Positions 1-8,141 of a DNA stretch of 13,769 nt are shown here, in pieces (the first letter of the stretch is position 1; each line of letters opens with the position of its first letter). The DNA comes from an uncultured Collinsella sp. GTDB lineage: Bacteria; Actinomycetota; Coriobacteriia; Coriobacteriales; Coriobacteriaceae. The notes beneath the pieces are model-generated. The model was not told where the DNA came from, searched no databases, and saw nothing but the letters and a program-made list of their open reading frames with translations. Where the stretch lies: positions 1 through 13,769 of the forward strand of contig USNX01000012.1 of the NCBI GenBank assembly GCA_900556205.1, written 5' to 3'. The position numbers and the translations under genes were made by a program.

Positions 1-9
1 AGTTCCGCA

Positions 10-46
10 CGCAAAGAAGGCCACTTAATGTGGCCTTCGTCTTGCG
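10..46 (+). terminator. Terminator of an upstream gene outside the window
   Basis: A 9-bp perfect stem (16-24 with 30-38) closes on a 5-nt loop. Outer pairing of 10-14 with 42-46 extends it across a small internal loop. The downstream tract is only moderately T-rich, so the terminator reading is probable rather than certain. It would separate whatever lies left of the window from the tRNA promoter at 124-153. Confidence 0.55.
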
Positions 47-123
47 CAGGACTGTCCGAGCAGCAAACCAAACCCAACTCGCCAGCCCAGCGGCCACCCC
101 TCCAAAGATTTTCAAAAAAGTTG

Positions 124-153
124 TTGACGCGCGCGTAACGACTCGTCTAATAT
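124..153 (+). promoter_or_regulatory. Sigma-70-type promoter of the tRNA group
   Basis: TTGACG (124-129) and TAATAT (148-153) are separated by 18 nt. Both boxes are close to consensus and stand in a short AT-rich island. The predicted start point near 160 is only a few bases before the first tRNA, as expected for a stable-RNA promoter. Confidence 0.75.
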
Positions 154-167
154 ATCCCTTGCGCGAT

Positions 168-244
168 GGACCTGTAGCTCAGTTGGTTAGAGCGTCCGGC
201 TGATAACCGGGAGGTCACAAGTTCGAATCTTGTCAGGTCCACCA
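168..244 (+). tRNA. tRNA-Ile (anticodon GAU), first copy
   Basis: This 77-nt cloverleaf has acceptor arms GGACCTG and CAGGTCC that pair perfectly, a TTCGAAT T-loop, and an encoded CCA end (242-244). The anticodon stem closes on the loop CTGATAA, which gives anticodon GAT for AUC/AUU isoleucine codons. It is identical to the copy at 392-468. It follows the promoter at 124-153 and is followed by a strong hairpin at 256-300. Confidence 0.97.
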
Positions 245-255
245 CTTTCTTTCGC

Positions 256-300
256 AATAAACACCCCAGCGAGAGCCGAGTCGCCGCTGGGGTGTTTATT
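256..300. terminator. Strong hairpin between tRNA-Ile and tRNA-Ala, possible bidirectional terminator
   Basis: A perfect 16-bp inverted repeat (256-271 with 285-300) encloses a 13-nt loop. The core is G+C-rich and the outer arms are A/T-rich (AATAAA on the left, TTTATT on the right), so either strand could give a stem followed by a U-rich tail. Its position inside the tRNA group is odd, because I see no good promoter between it and tRNA-Ala. It may attenuate, or it may act as a processing signal. Confidence 0.7.
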
Positions 301-311
301 ACTGTCTCCGT

Positions 312-387
312 GGGGGTTTAGCTCAGCTGGGAGAGCGCGGGCTTTGCAAGCCTGAGGTCAGGGGTTCGATCCCCCTAACCTCCACCA
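312..387 (+). tRNA. tRNA-Ala (anticodon UGC)
   Basis: This 76-nt cloverleaf has acceptor arms GGGGGTT and AACCTCC (one G-U pair), D-arm GCTCAGCTGGGAGAGC, T-loop GTTCGATCC and an encoded CCA (385-387). The anticodon loop TTTGCAA gives anticodon TGC, alanine. Only 4 nt separate it from the next tRNA-Ile, so those two are surely cotranscribed. Ile-GAU and Ala-UGC commonly sit together in rRNA spacers, but no rRNA is visible here. Confidence 0.97.
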
Positions 388-391
388 TGAT

Positions 392-468
392 GGACCTGTA
401 GCTCAGTTGGTTAGAGCGTCCGGCTGATAACCGGGAGGTCACAAGTTCGAATCTTGTCAGGTCCACCA
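392..468 (+). tRNA. tRNA-Ile (anticodon GAU), second copy
   Basis: All 77 nt match the copy at 168-244, and the identity extends 3 nt upstream (165-244 equals 389-468). The encoded CCA is at 466-468. A classic terminator begins 15 nt later and ends the tRNA unit. Confidence 0.97.
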
Positions 469-482
469 TCAAAAATGTGAAG

Positions 483-512
483 AGCCCTGGGGCATTGCCT
501 CAGGGCTTTTTT
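483..512 (+). terminator. Intrinsic terminator of the tRNA unit
   Basis: A 10-bp stem (483-492 with 498-507, one G-T pair) on a 5-nt loop is followed directly by a run of six T (507-512). This is a textbook rho-independent terminator. Confidence 0.9.
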
Positions 513-565
513 CTTACCTACTGAAGGTAGTCAAAAAGCCCCGTCCCAAATTAACTACTTTGATT

Positions 566-595
566 TTGTGTGCCGTGCGAAAGTTTGGGTAGTAT
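566..595 (+). promoter_or_regulatory. Possible promoter of the DUF151 gene cluster
   Basis: TAGTAT (590-595) is a good -10 match, and TTGTGT (566-571) is a weak -35 at 18 nt. The distance to the ATG at 652 leaves a short leader containing the SD at 641-646. The call is tentative because the -35 matches in only half its positions. Confidence 0.35.
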
Positions 596-651
596 AGCTA
601 TTCAATGCGGCGGGTTGCCGCGTATTAACCGCTACGTACCGGAGGTGTTCC

Positions 652-1152
652 ATGGTTCGTGTCGACATAGAGACTATCGTCATGGCCGCCGGTCCCGTGC
701 CATCGCTTATCGTGCTTCGCGAGCGCTGCAGCAAGTCGGATTCCCCCGCGCCGCTGCGCTCTCTCTCCATCCAGACTGGCTCGTTTGAAGCTGCTGCCAT
801 CAGCCGCGGCATCGATAGCGGTCGCGCCGAGCGCCCGATTACCCATGACCTGTTGCTCGATACTGTTGGTGCCCTGGGTGCCAAGCTCGAACGCATCGAA
901 ATCGTTCGCGCCGAGCCGCCCGTGTTTTACGCGACGGTTGTCGTGTTGGCCGATGGCAACGAGCATAAGATCGATGCGCGTCCGAGCGACGCCATCGCCC
1001 TCGCCGTACGCAGTAATGCCCCCATGTTCGTTGAAGACGACATCATGAATCGCCTGGGCACCGTTTCTGCCCATGCCGAGGAAGTCGACGACGAGCAAGA
1101 GTTCGAGAAGTTCGACGAGTTCGTCCATACGCTCTCCCCCGATGACTTCTAA
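652..1152 (+). CDS. Bifunctional nuclease (BFN/DUF151) family protein
   Basis: The 166-residue product has the usual length of the DUF151 family. Two family hallmarks are visible: an R-P-(I/L)-T-H-D-L-L segment at residues 61-68, followed by the repeated LG/L pattern, and the signature RPSDAIALAVR at 110-120 followed by a P-x-x-V-E-D turn. Founding plant members were reported to have DNase/RNase activity. The role of bacterial members is poorly defined, so the nuclease label is by family only. The start is well supported: GGAGGT at 641-646 lies 5 nt before the ATG. The C-terminal 25 residues are very acidic, like those of many family members. It is the first gene of a three-gene cluster and abuts the next gene with no gap, which suggests translational coupling. 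Confidence 0.85.
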   Translation: MVRVDIETIVMAAGPVPSLIVLRERCSKSDSPAPLRSLSIQTGSFEAAAISRGIDSGRAERPITHDLLLDTVGALGAKLERIEIVRAEPPVFYATVVVLADGNEHKIDARPSDAIALAVRSNAPMFVEDDIMNRLGTVSAHAEEVDDEQEFEKFDEFVHTLSPDDF

Positions 1153-1542
1153 ATGCGGGGCGTCCAGGCTGCGGAGCGTTCGCTGATGGCCGGCGGTATG
1201 TCGGCTGAGGCGGCGACCATTGCGCGCGAGGCCCAGATGCGCTCGGAGGCTTCTGAGGCGGCTCGCATTGCCTATGTGACGCAGGCCCGCACGCTTCGCG
1301 AACGCCGCGGCTCGTTTATCAAGATGGTTGTCGTCTCCGCCCTTGTCGCGGCAATCTGTTCGCGCCTTCGTGGTACAGTTGGTGCGCTTGGGTTTTCGAT
1401 CTCTACGGGCCTTATGATCTGGGGCGTGGTCGATGCGGTCATGCTGACCAGTCAGATCAAGGTACTCGACAAGCGCGCGATGGATATGATGCGCGCCCGC
1501 GACGCTGCCGCTAAGATCGCTGCTGAGGCACAAGAACTGTAA
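1153..1542 (+). CDS. Small two-TM membrane protein of unknown function
   Basis: I do not recognise this 129-residue protein. Residues 1-55 are Ala/Glu/Arg-rich and probably helical. Two hydrophobic stretches follow (about 57-76 and 80-99) with only a short RLRG turn between them, which suggests a membrane hairpin. The last 25 residues are again charged and helical. The ATG directly follows the TAA of the DUF151 gene (TAAATG) and has no SD of its own, so it would depend on translational coupling. An alternative start at 1186 (residue 12) has GGAG at 1173-1176 with 9-nt spacing and removes none of the membrane region. The next gene is 30 nt downstream. Function cannot be inferred beyond an inner-membrane location. 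Confidence 0.75.
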   Translation: MRGVQAAERSLMAGGMSAEAATIAREAQMRSEASEAARIAYVTQARTLRERRGSFIKMVVVSALVAAICSRLRGTVGALGFSISTGLMIWGVVDAVMLTSQIKVLDKRAMDMMRARDAAAKIAAEAQEL

Positions 1543-1572
1543 CGACGCCAGACTCGATGGGAAGGTCTAAAG

Positions 1573-2022
1573 ATGGCACAGGATATGCAGGACGCCGGTA
1601 ACGTCTCCGCCGAGCTCGACGCCATGGTGTGCGATCTGATCGGCGCGTTCTTGGACGACCTTGCCGCCGGTGAAAACCCTGGCGTGGTCGTGGCAATTGA
1701 GGACGCCGCTTCCAACCGTTATCTGGCGGCGCTCGACGAGGACGGCGAAGAGGCGTGCCTCGAGGCGGCCACCAACTTTATCTCCGAGCACAAGATGGGT
1801 CTTAAGGACGAGGGCCTGGGCCGTATCGCTCGCTATGCCATCGGCTACACCGGCTGCGTCGAGATTGACGGCGGCTATCACGATGCTCTGCTCGTGAGCT
1901 TCTTCGAAACCACGCTCGAGAGCGGTTTTTCGGCATATGTGCTGTATGAGGGCATGGGCGCCGGCGATGGTTTTATGTGGAGCGACCCTGAACCTGCAGG
2001 TGAGGAAACCCCTCTCATCTAA
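1573..2022 (+). CDS. Acidic hypothetical cytosolic protein
   Basis: This 149-residue protein has no signal peptide or membrane segment and is strongly acidic, with many Asp and Glu and few basic residues. The SD GGAAGG (1560-1565) is well placed before the ATG. The middle (about residues 40-75) reads like an alternating alpha/beta fold, and the end is a low-complexity acidic and Pro tail. I see no catalytic motif and cannot assign a family. It is the third gene of the cluster starting at 652. No terminator is evident in the 117 nt before typA, so read-through into typA is possible, although a TATATAGAT element at 2113-2121 may supply a separate -10 for typA. Confidence 0.75.
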   Translation: MAQDMQDAGNVSAELDAMVCDLIGAFLDDLAAGENPGVVVAIEDAASNRYLAALDEDGEEACLEAATNFISEHKMGLKDEGLGRIARYAIGYTGCVEIDGGYHDALLVSFFETTLESGFSAYVLYEGMGAGDGFMWSDPEPAGEETPLI

Positions 2023-2139
2023 AATCGCTAAAATAAACGAGTTTTCGGTAAAAGGCTCAATATTCCCGCCGAGCGTTGCATTGCTGGGTGGGTCGCATAC
2101 GCGTGCCGGTTGTATATAGATAGAAGATAGGGGAACTAC

Positions 2140-3978
2140 ATGCGCGTAGACAATCTGAGGAACATCGCCATCATCGCTCACGTCGACCACGGCAAGACGA
2201 CGATGGTCGACAAGCTCCTGCGTGCCACGGACGCCTTCCGTGCCAACCAGCAGGTCGAGGACCGCGTCCTGGATTCCAACGACCAGGAGCGCGAGCGCGG
2301 CATTACGATTCTCGCCAAGAACATCTCTATCGAGTACAAGGACGTCAAGATCAACGTCATCGACACCCCGGGCCACGCCGACTTTGGCGGCGAGGTCGAG
2401 CGCGTGCTGCGTATGGCCGACGGCGCCCTGCTGCTGGTCGACGCCTTTGAGGGCCCCATGCCCCAGACCCGCTTCGTGCTGCGTCACGCTATCGACACCG
2501 GCCTTAAGATCATGATCGTCATCAACAAGATCGACCGTCCGGGCGCCAACCCCGAGAAGGCCTACAACGACTGCCTGGACCTCATGGCCGACCTGGGCGC
2601 CACCGACGACCAGCTTGAGTTCGCCATGGAGCACGTGGTCTACGCCAGCGCCATGAACGGCTTTGCCCGTCTTGACCCCAACGACGGCAACATGGACATG
2701 TACCCGCTGCTCGATATGATTATCGACGACATGCCCGCGCCCGAGGTTGACGAGAACGCCCCGCTGGCCATGCAGTGCGTGACCATCGACCACTCCAACT
2801 TCGTCGGCCGCATCGGTATCGGCCGCGTGTACTCTGGCGCCATCCACCAGGGCGACCAGATCCTGGTTGTCAAGAACGACGGCTCCAGCGCTACCGCCAC
2901 CGTCAAGCAGCTCTTTACCTTCGACTACCTGGGCCGTACCGAGTGCCAGGAAGTCGGCGCCGGCGACATCGCCGCTGTCGTGGGTATCGACCGCACCGAT
3001 ATCGGCGATGTCTACACCGATCCCGAGAACCCTGTCGAGCTCGAGCCCATCGAGATCGACCCGCCGACCCTGTCCATCGTCTTTGAGGCTTCGACCTCCC
3101 CGCTTGTCGGCCGCGACGGCGACATCGTGGGCGCCCGTCAGCTCAAGGAACGCCTGTTCAACGAGGCCGAGAACAACGTGACCATGAAGATCGAGGAACT
3201 CGAGGACAAGAGCGGCGTCGAGGTCTCGGGCCGCGGCATTCTGCACCTGTCCGTCCTGATGGAGTCCATGCGCCGCGAGGGCTTTGAGTTCCAGGTCGGC
3301 CGTCCCCGCGTTCTGTTTAAGAAGGACGAGAACGGCAACAAGATGGAGCCTGTCGAGCAGGCCGTCGTCGAGTGCCCGGACGAGTACTCGGGCAAGGTCG
3401 TTGAGGTCTTCGGTACCTCCGGCGGCATCATGACGAGTATGGACACCTCGGGCATCGTGACGCACCTCGAGTTCAAAATCCCGACGCGCGGCATCATGGG
3501 TCTTAAGAACCGCATCATGAACGTCACCCACGGCGAGGGCGTGTTCTACCACACCTTCCTGGAGTATGGTCCCTATGCCGGCGAGATCGGCAACCGTCAG
3601 AACGGCGCCATGATTTCTATGACCACCGAGAAGGCCGTCGCCTACGCTCTGGGCACGCTGCAGGAGCGCGGCCAGCTGTTCGTTGAGCCGGGCACCGAGT
3701 GCTATGAGGGCATGATCGTGGGCGAGCGCAGCAAGGCTGGCGACATGGTCGTCAACATCGCCCGTACCAAGAACCTGGGCAACCAGCGTTCCTCGACCTC
3801 CGATATCTCCGTCCAGCTGGTGCCGCCTCGCACCTTCTCGCTGGAGGAGGCGCTGGAGTATATCGCCGACGACGAGCTGGTCGAGATCACTCCCAAGAAC
3901 ATCCGCCTGCGCAAGCGTCTGCTCAACGCCACCGACCGCAAGAAGGCTGCCGTCCGCGCCGGCCAGGTCAACAAATAA
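2140..3978 (+). CDS. typA: Translational GTPase TypA/BipA
   Basis: The 612-residue product has normal length for TypA/BipA, a ribosome-binding GTPase related to EF-G that acts in 50S subunit assembly and in stress or low-temperature adaptation. The G1 motif AHVDHGKTT is at residues 13-21, followed by RERGIT (switch I/G2), [14 protein letters not shown] (G3) and NKIDRP (G4). The EF-G-like domains II, III and V follow. The C-terminal half carries the BipA-specific region with [20 protein letters not shown] and the basic C-terminal end. The start has a good SD (AGGGGA, 2129-2134). Codon use is strongly biased to G/C-ending codons, as in highly expressed genes. A terminator 30 nt downstream makes this the last gene of its transcript. 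Confidence 0.97.
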   Translation: MRVDNLRNIAIIAHVDHGKTTMVDKLLRATDAFRANQQVEDRVLDSNDQERERGITILAKNISIEYKDVKINVIDTPGHADFGGEVERVLRMADGALLLVDAFEGPMPQTRFVLRHAIDTGLKIMIVINKIDRPGANPEKAYNDCLDLMADLGATDDQLEFAMEHVVYASAMNGFARLDPNDGNMDMYPLLDMIIDDMPAPEVDENAPLAMQCVTIDHSNFVGRIGIGRVYSGAIHQGDQILVVKNDGSSATATVKQLFTFDYLGRTECQEVGAGDIAAVVGIDRTDIGDVYTDPENPVELEPIEIDPPTLSIVFEASTSPLVGRDGDIVGARQLKERLFNEAENNVTMKIEELEDKSGVEVSGRGILHLSVLMESMRREGFEFQVGRPRVLFKKDENGNKMEPVEQAVVECPDEYSGKVVEVFGTSGGIMTSMDTSGIVTHLEFKIPTRGIMGLKNRIMNVTHGEGVFYHTFLEYGPYAGEIGNRQNGAMISMTTEKAVAYALGTLQERGQLFVEPGTECYEGMIVGERSKAGDMVVNIARTKNLGNQRSSTSDISVQLVPPRTFSLEEALEYIADDELVEITPKNIRLRKRLLNATDRKKAAVRAGQVNK

Positions 3979-4008
3979 GCGCTGGGGCTTATAACCGCCA
4001 ATAAGAAA

Positions 4009-4040
4009 GGGCGTCGACCGCAATGGTCGGCGCCCTTTTT
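4009..4040 (+). terminator. Intrinsic terminator of typA
   Basis: An 11-bp stem (4009-4019 with 4025-4035, one G-T pair) on the 5-nt loop GCAAT is followed by TTTTT (4036-4040) and preceded by AAA. It is a strong rho-independent terminator that isolates typA from the pilus operon. Confidence 0.92.
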
Positions 4041-4068
4041 GGTGCAAGGGGACAGGTTACTTTGCACC
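4041..4068. repeat. REP-like hairpin with a GGGGACAGG core
   Basis: GGTGCAA (4041-4047) and TTGCACC (4062-4068) form a 7-bp inverted repeat around GGGGACAGG (4048-4056). It directly abuts the typA terminator. GGGGACAGG-type cores are typical of short extragenic repeats linked to REP-associated transposases. That this one is repeated elsewhere in the genome is inference, since only one copy is in the window. Confidence 0.45.
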
Positions 4069-4400
4069 ACGGTGGAGGAGGTTATCCCCCGAGCGGCTTT
4101 CCAGCCAAAGTAAAGTTGTTTAAACATATACATAATTCCACAGGATATAACCGCTTTGATACAAAACCGTTAACAGATAAATATCAACTGGTATTACATT
4201 AAAAGACGTCTTTACCAGCGGTTTACATGACTGTTATCTATATTGTATTTTATGCATTGTGGCATAGACGAACCGTCTTAGAAGTTGCCCCCAATGGGTT
4301 CTTGCAATGCGCTAGGTAGGTTCTCGTAGATGTTGGGGCTTGTGTTCGATCCGACGATTCGCCGTATTCCACACTGTGTTGTAGGAATTAAGGGACAACT
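4069..4400 (+). promoter_or_regulatory. AT-rich control region and leader of the pilus operon
   Basis: This 332-nt gap holds no convincing gene. It is much more AT-rich than the coding DNA around it. A promoter fits TTTACA (4222-4227) with TATTTT (4246-4251) at 18 nt; an alternative -35 is TTTACC (4211-4216). The perfect 12-nt palindrome AAAGACGTCTTT is at 4202-4213, just upstream of those boxes. A related split palindrome AGACG-AAC-CGTCT is at 4266-4278, just after the expected start point. The leader is about 140 nt long and has complementary tracts CCCCAA (4289-4294) and TTGGGG (4333-4338) that could fold. The SD AAGGGA is at 4390-4395. Confidence 0.5.
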
Positions 4401-7400
4401 ATGGACGCACACCGCTCGCGGTCGCTTGGTATGGCGGCCCTGATCTTCATTTTGATTAGCCTCACCGCCGCTGTTTTTCACGGTGCAGCCCCAGTGCGCG
4501 CCGAGGACGTGACGACGCCGACGCCGATTGTGATCAACGGCGATACGGCGGACGTTACGGTTGGGCTGTATGCCGATAAGGGTCGTCAGCAGCCTCTCGG
4601 TAAAGAGGGCTCACCCTCGATTACGACAGCCGATACTATCTACGGTTTTATGGAAGCTCGTTTTCATGAGAATTGTGGGCCTACACCTGAAAGGCTTGAG
4701 ACGATTTATACCTTTCCCGACTCGATTGTTGTGAACGAGAACGAGGGCGGTATCTTAAGGACGGATGATACCGAGAATGCACAAAGGATGGGAACTTGGT
4801 ACATAAAGGATAACAAGGTCGTTTTTAATTACGATGCCAGCTATCTCAGCGGTCATCCCTCTTCGCTCTATGTGCGCGTCAATTTCGAGTTTGAGCTTAA
4901 AGACAAAGATGTAGATGACGGCGAAAAAGTCGAACTGAAATTTCCAGGCGTTGGCGAAACTGTGCCGATCGAGATTCAAGATGGCGCAGTTGATGGAAAC
5001 AAATCAGGTGTCTTTTCCCAAGATAGCAGTACCGGAAATGCCAAGATAACTTGGACTATTAATCTGAGTGTTACGTCGCACGCAACGGATGTAAAACTGG
5101 TCGATACGCTCGGTGACTACCTGGACTTTGAGCAAAGCAGCTTCAAGCTCGATGGAAATCCTCTTGGTTCGTCCGTGAGCATCGAAGAGCGAACTGCAAC
5201 GTTGCCGCTAGGTAACCTTTCTCAGGGCGACCATACCGTTACCTACGAAACGACAGTTAGTAAGAACTTGTCTCTTTCTAATGGCACACCTACGCAAGGT
5301 AGGAATAGTGTGCAAACAACCTGGGGAAAAGCAAATCACCAACAATCTCTTACGATTAAAGGGGCGTCGGAACCGTTTCAATACGACATGATTCAAAAAG
5401 AGGCTGGCTCCGGAACATCGTCTGTCATCACTTGGAAGGTTGTGCTCAACAGGGGATCTCTCAAGGCCGATATGTCTGGCTACACCTTTACCGACAAGCT
5501 CGATGGCAAGCAGGATTATATTGGCAGCTATACGGTCTACAAGGGCGAGACCGCCGATGAAAAACATAAGATCGATGAGGAAATGCTGAGCGAGTCAGGG
5601 GATTCATTTAGCTATACGTTTAATCCAAAAGAGGGCGATCGGTATGCGACCTACTGCATCGTCTATCAAACTAAGCTGAAAGATGAGAATTCCTACGAAA
5701 AAGTTAGTAACACGGCAAGTGTGAAAAAAGAAGACTCCGGTCTGCCCTCTGGTGAAAGCACCGCATACTACATCCGTCCTTGGACGGGCAAAACCATTAG
5801 CAAAACGCTGCTTAATCCGGATGAGGCATCTCGGACCGGAAAAGCAACTTGGCAATTACGCGTAGAGCTCCGTGATTACGTAAATGCGAAAAACCCAACA
5901 TCCATTCTTATCAAAGATACCATGCTGGCGGCTTGGAAGCAGACTATGGGGCCGGATACCTCCGATGGCCCTTCACATGTAATTACCATTGGGGGTACCA
6001 AACTGGACCAAGGTACCGATTGGACGTTTGCGGGTGGTGAAAATCCGTCGCAGAACAGCAACCAACACAACTGCAATATCCAAATAACCATTACGGATAA
6101 AGTCAAAGAAGCGCTTGATAAGTCCCCCGAGGTGGTTATTACGTATAAAACGGTGACCGATGCACTTCCTGGTTGGTACTCCAACTTCGCCTCTGTCGAC
6201 GGGTTTAGCGGCTATTCTGATTTTGTCTTTTACTATGTTGAGGGCGAAGCGGAGCCTTCGGTTGAGAAGAGTGTAAAAATAAATGAAGACGGCTCGCAAG
6301 CACGGTGGGATGAGACGTTTGACTGGAAATCAGTGGATGGCTCGAACGACAAAGGTGCGTGGATTGTCGACTGGACTGTCTATGCCAATCGAGCTAAGAC
6401 GCCTGCCGGTGAGTATTATGGCGCTGGCAGGCTCAATGGCAAGGATGTCGTTGTCAAAGATGAGCTTCCTGAGGGAATGAGTTATATTCCCGGCTCGGCT
6501 AAATATTCTTTGTATTCAAATCCCTACGGGACGGCGGTGCCCGGCCGCGAATGGGAACATGAGAGAGAAAAAACCGAGGTTTCGGATGTCTTGCTGACGC
6601 CTGCTGTCGATCGCCAGATGGTTGCGTTTTCAATTCCAACGGAAAAGCTGGGCAATAATACAGGGTACGCAAAGCTGACGTATTCGACTGCTGTTAAAAG
6701 GTCGGTAGTCGATACGTCAAAGAATCTCGGCGAGCTCACGAACTCGGCGAGCGCAAGCTCAGATGGTAAAGAATTTAAGGCGGACTCTGATACCGTACAG
6801 ATCAAGAACGACGTATTGTCAAAGACAGGTTCGTCGGTAAGTAATAGCAAGCGAATTCAATACACGATTTTCGTTAATGAATCGGCACTAGACTTAAAGG
6901 TCGGAACCGACTACCTCGATCTGTTCGATGTGATGGATTCTAAGTGTACGTTTATCCCCTCGTCGCTTAGCGTATCTGAGTGCGATAACGGCGATTGGCG
7001 TGTGCTGACAAAAGAAAAATACAGAGCGACTCTTGACTCGATTGGCGAGGGCGCTGGAAAGCAGCAGCGATTGACGTTGAGGCTTCCCGATGAGAAATAC
7101 CTGAAAGTCGAATATGAAGTTCTGTCCGGTGAGTCTGGTACAGCTTCCCTTTCCAACGAGGCGCAGCTTGAAGGTGTTGCAGGCGGGTATGTGAAACACG
7201 AGCGTGAATATGACATAGATGCCGGCGCATCGGGAGGCGGAACGGGGCACGGCATTGTGGTCCACAAAGTGGATGAAAAGGACGTTGCCGCGCCGTTGGC
7301 TGACGCTACGTTCACACTCTATGCGATTGACATGGATAAGGCGCAGGGCAGTGCCGGCGTTGAGGGCGCAAAGACGTTTTTTTCTGACGGAACGACCGGC

Positions 7401-8141
7401 CCTGACGGAAGTGTGACTTTTGGAACGAGTTCGGAAACGAGTTCGGACGCCATGGCTTCCTGCAAGCTTTACTGCCTCGAGGAGACGACGGCGCCTCCTG
7501 GATATCGCGTCGCCCAACCAACATGGATTCTGCTCAAGGGCAATGCGCCCGAAGAGCAATACGAGCAAGCCATGAACAAGGCGAAATCTTTGCTTGATGC
7601 CGATACGGAGATAACGTCAGATGCAGAGATTTGGGTGTATGACGCGCCCCTTGAAGACAAGGCGACGATAAAAGCAAATAAAGTGCTTAAAGGCGGAACC
7701 TTCAGGGAAGGTCAGTTCTCGTTCGCGCTTAAGGACGCCGAGGGCAAAGTGCTCAAGACGGTGACCAATAATGACAAGGGAAATGTCTCCTTTGACGTCA
7801 AGTACAACAAGGCGGGAATCTATACCTACACCATCTCCGAGGTCGAGCCCGAGGGTGCCATCGACCATGTTAAAGATCACATCACCTATGACACGACCCC
7901 GCGCAAAGTCACGGTTGAGGTAACTAATGGCACGGACCAACTCAACGCCGTAGTTGCCTATGGCGATGGCTCTCAGGATCCGCCGACCTTTACCAACAAG
8001 TATTCGACTACGCTACCTGAGGCGGGCGGGGCTGGTTTGACTATGACGTATTTAGCTGGTGCTTCGATGCTGTGTTTTGCCGCGACGTGGATGCATGCTC
8101 GCCGCCATCGTGATCTTGATCGGAGTGGTCGTCGTGAGTAA
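4401..8141 (+). CDS. Large sortase-anchored pilus adhesin (probable tip or accessory subunit)
   Basis: The 1246-residue exported protein has a signal peptide at residues 1-34 (basic start, hydrophobic core, cleavage likely after VRA). The body is built of Ig-like adhesin modules. Five core strands, KITWTINL (215), VITWKVVL (342), KATWQLRV (481), WIVDWTVY (654) and RIQYTIFV (818), are each followed by a D-x-(L/M) segment such as VDTL, TDKL, KDTM, KDEL and FDVM. A SpaA/Cna-B domain runs from about 951 with E-box YCLEETTAPPGY (Glu1028). A pilin isopeptide-linkage (Spy0128/FctA-like) domain spans about 1088-1200, ending in TFTNKY. The sorting signal is LPEAG (1205-1209), a hydrophobic span and an Arg-rich tail. 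It is less G+C-rich than its neighbours, which may mean transfer. SD AAGGGA supports the start. First gene of the pilus operon; the ligand is unknown. Confidence 0.9.
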   Translation: MDAHRSRSLGMAALIFILISLTAAVFHGAAPVRAEDVTTPTPIVINGDTADVTVGLYADKGRQQPLGKEGSPSITTADTIYGFMEARFHENCGPTPERLETIYTFPDSIVVNENEGGILRTDDTENAQRMGTWYIKDNKVVFNYDASYLSGHPSSLYVRVNFEFELKDKDVDDGEKVELKFPGVGETVPIEIQDGAVDGNKSGVFSQDSSTGNAKITWTINLSVTSHATDVKLVDTLGDYLDFEQSSFKLDGNPLGSSVSIEERTATLPLGNLSQGDHTVTYETTVSKNLSLSNGTPTQGRNSVQTTWGKANHQQSLTIKGASEPFQYDMIQKEAGSGTSSVITWKVVLNRGSLKADMSGYTFTDKLDGKQDYIGSYTVYKGETADEKHKIDEEMLSESGDSFSYTFNPKEGDRYATYCIVYQTKLKDENSYEKVSNTASVKKEDSGLPSGESTAYYIRPWTGKTISKTLLNPDEASRTGKATWQLRVELRDYVNAKNPTSILIKDTMLAAWKQTMGPDTSDGPSHVITIGGTKLDQGTDWTFAGGENPSQNSNQHNCNIQITITDKVKEALDKSPEVVITYKTVTDALPGWYSNFASVDGFSGYSDFVFYYVEGEAEPSVEKSVKINEDGSQARWDETFDWKSVDGSNDKGAWIVDWTVYANRAKTPAGEYYGAGRLNGKDVVVKDELPEGMSYIPGSAKYSLYSNPYGTAVPGREWEHEREKTEVSDVLLTPAVDRQMVAFSIPTEKLGNNTGYAKLTYSTAVKRSVVDTSKNLGELTNSASASSDGKEFKADSDTVQIKNDVLSKTGSSVSNSKRIQYTIFVNESALDLKVGTDYLDLFDVMDSKCTFIPSSLSVSECDNGDWRVLTKEKYRATLDSIGEGAGKQQRLTLRLPDEKYLKVEYEVLSGESGTASLSNEAQLEGVAGGYVKHEREYDIDAGASGGGTGHGIVVHKVDEKDVAAPLADATFTLYAIDMDKAQGSAGVEGAKTFFSDGTTGPDGSVTFGTSSETSSDAMASCKLYCLEETTAPPGYRVAQPTWILLKGNAPEEQYEQAMNKAKSLLDADTEITSDAEIWVYDAPLEDKATIKANKVLKGGTFREGQFSFALKDAEGKVLKTVTNNDKGNVSFDVKYNKAGIYTYTISEVEPEGAIDHVKDHITYDTTPRKVTVEVTNGTDQLNAVVAYGDGSQDPPTFTNKYSTTLPEAGGAGLTMTYLAGASMLCFAATWMHARRHRDLDRSGRRE

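Noticed and set aside
2023..2139. A riboswitch or full promoter before typA
   Set aside because: Only a TATATAGAT -10-like element is seen. No -35 at proper spacing, conserved riboswitch core or strong fold could be found.
1567..4047. An 826-codon open frame on the minus strand opposite typA
   Set aside because: It lies antisense to a certain typA gene, and its Val/Leu/Asp/His-rich product is typical of reading the complement of G/C-ending codons. No SD or domain supports it.
7377..7383. Run of seven T in the adhesin gene as a phase-variation tract
   Set aside because: Seven bases is short for frequent slippage and the frame is open through it. No alternative-frame product is suggested.
8059..8133. 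ATG 8059 as the start of the second pilin
   Set aside because: It would overlap the adhesin by 83 nt, has no SD, and puts an extra hydrophobic segment before the signal peptide. GTG 8134 has SD and coupling distance.
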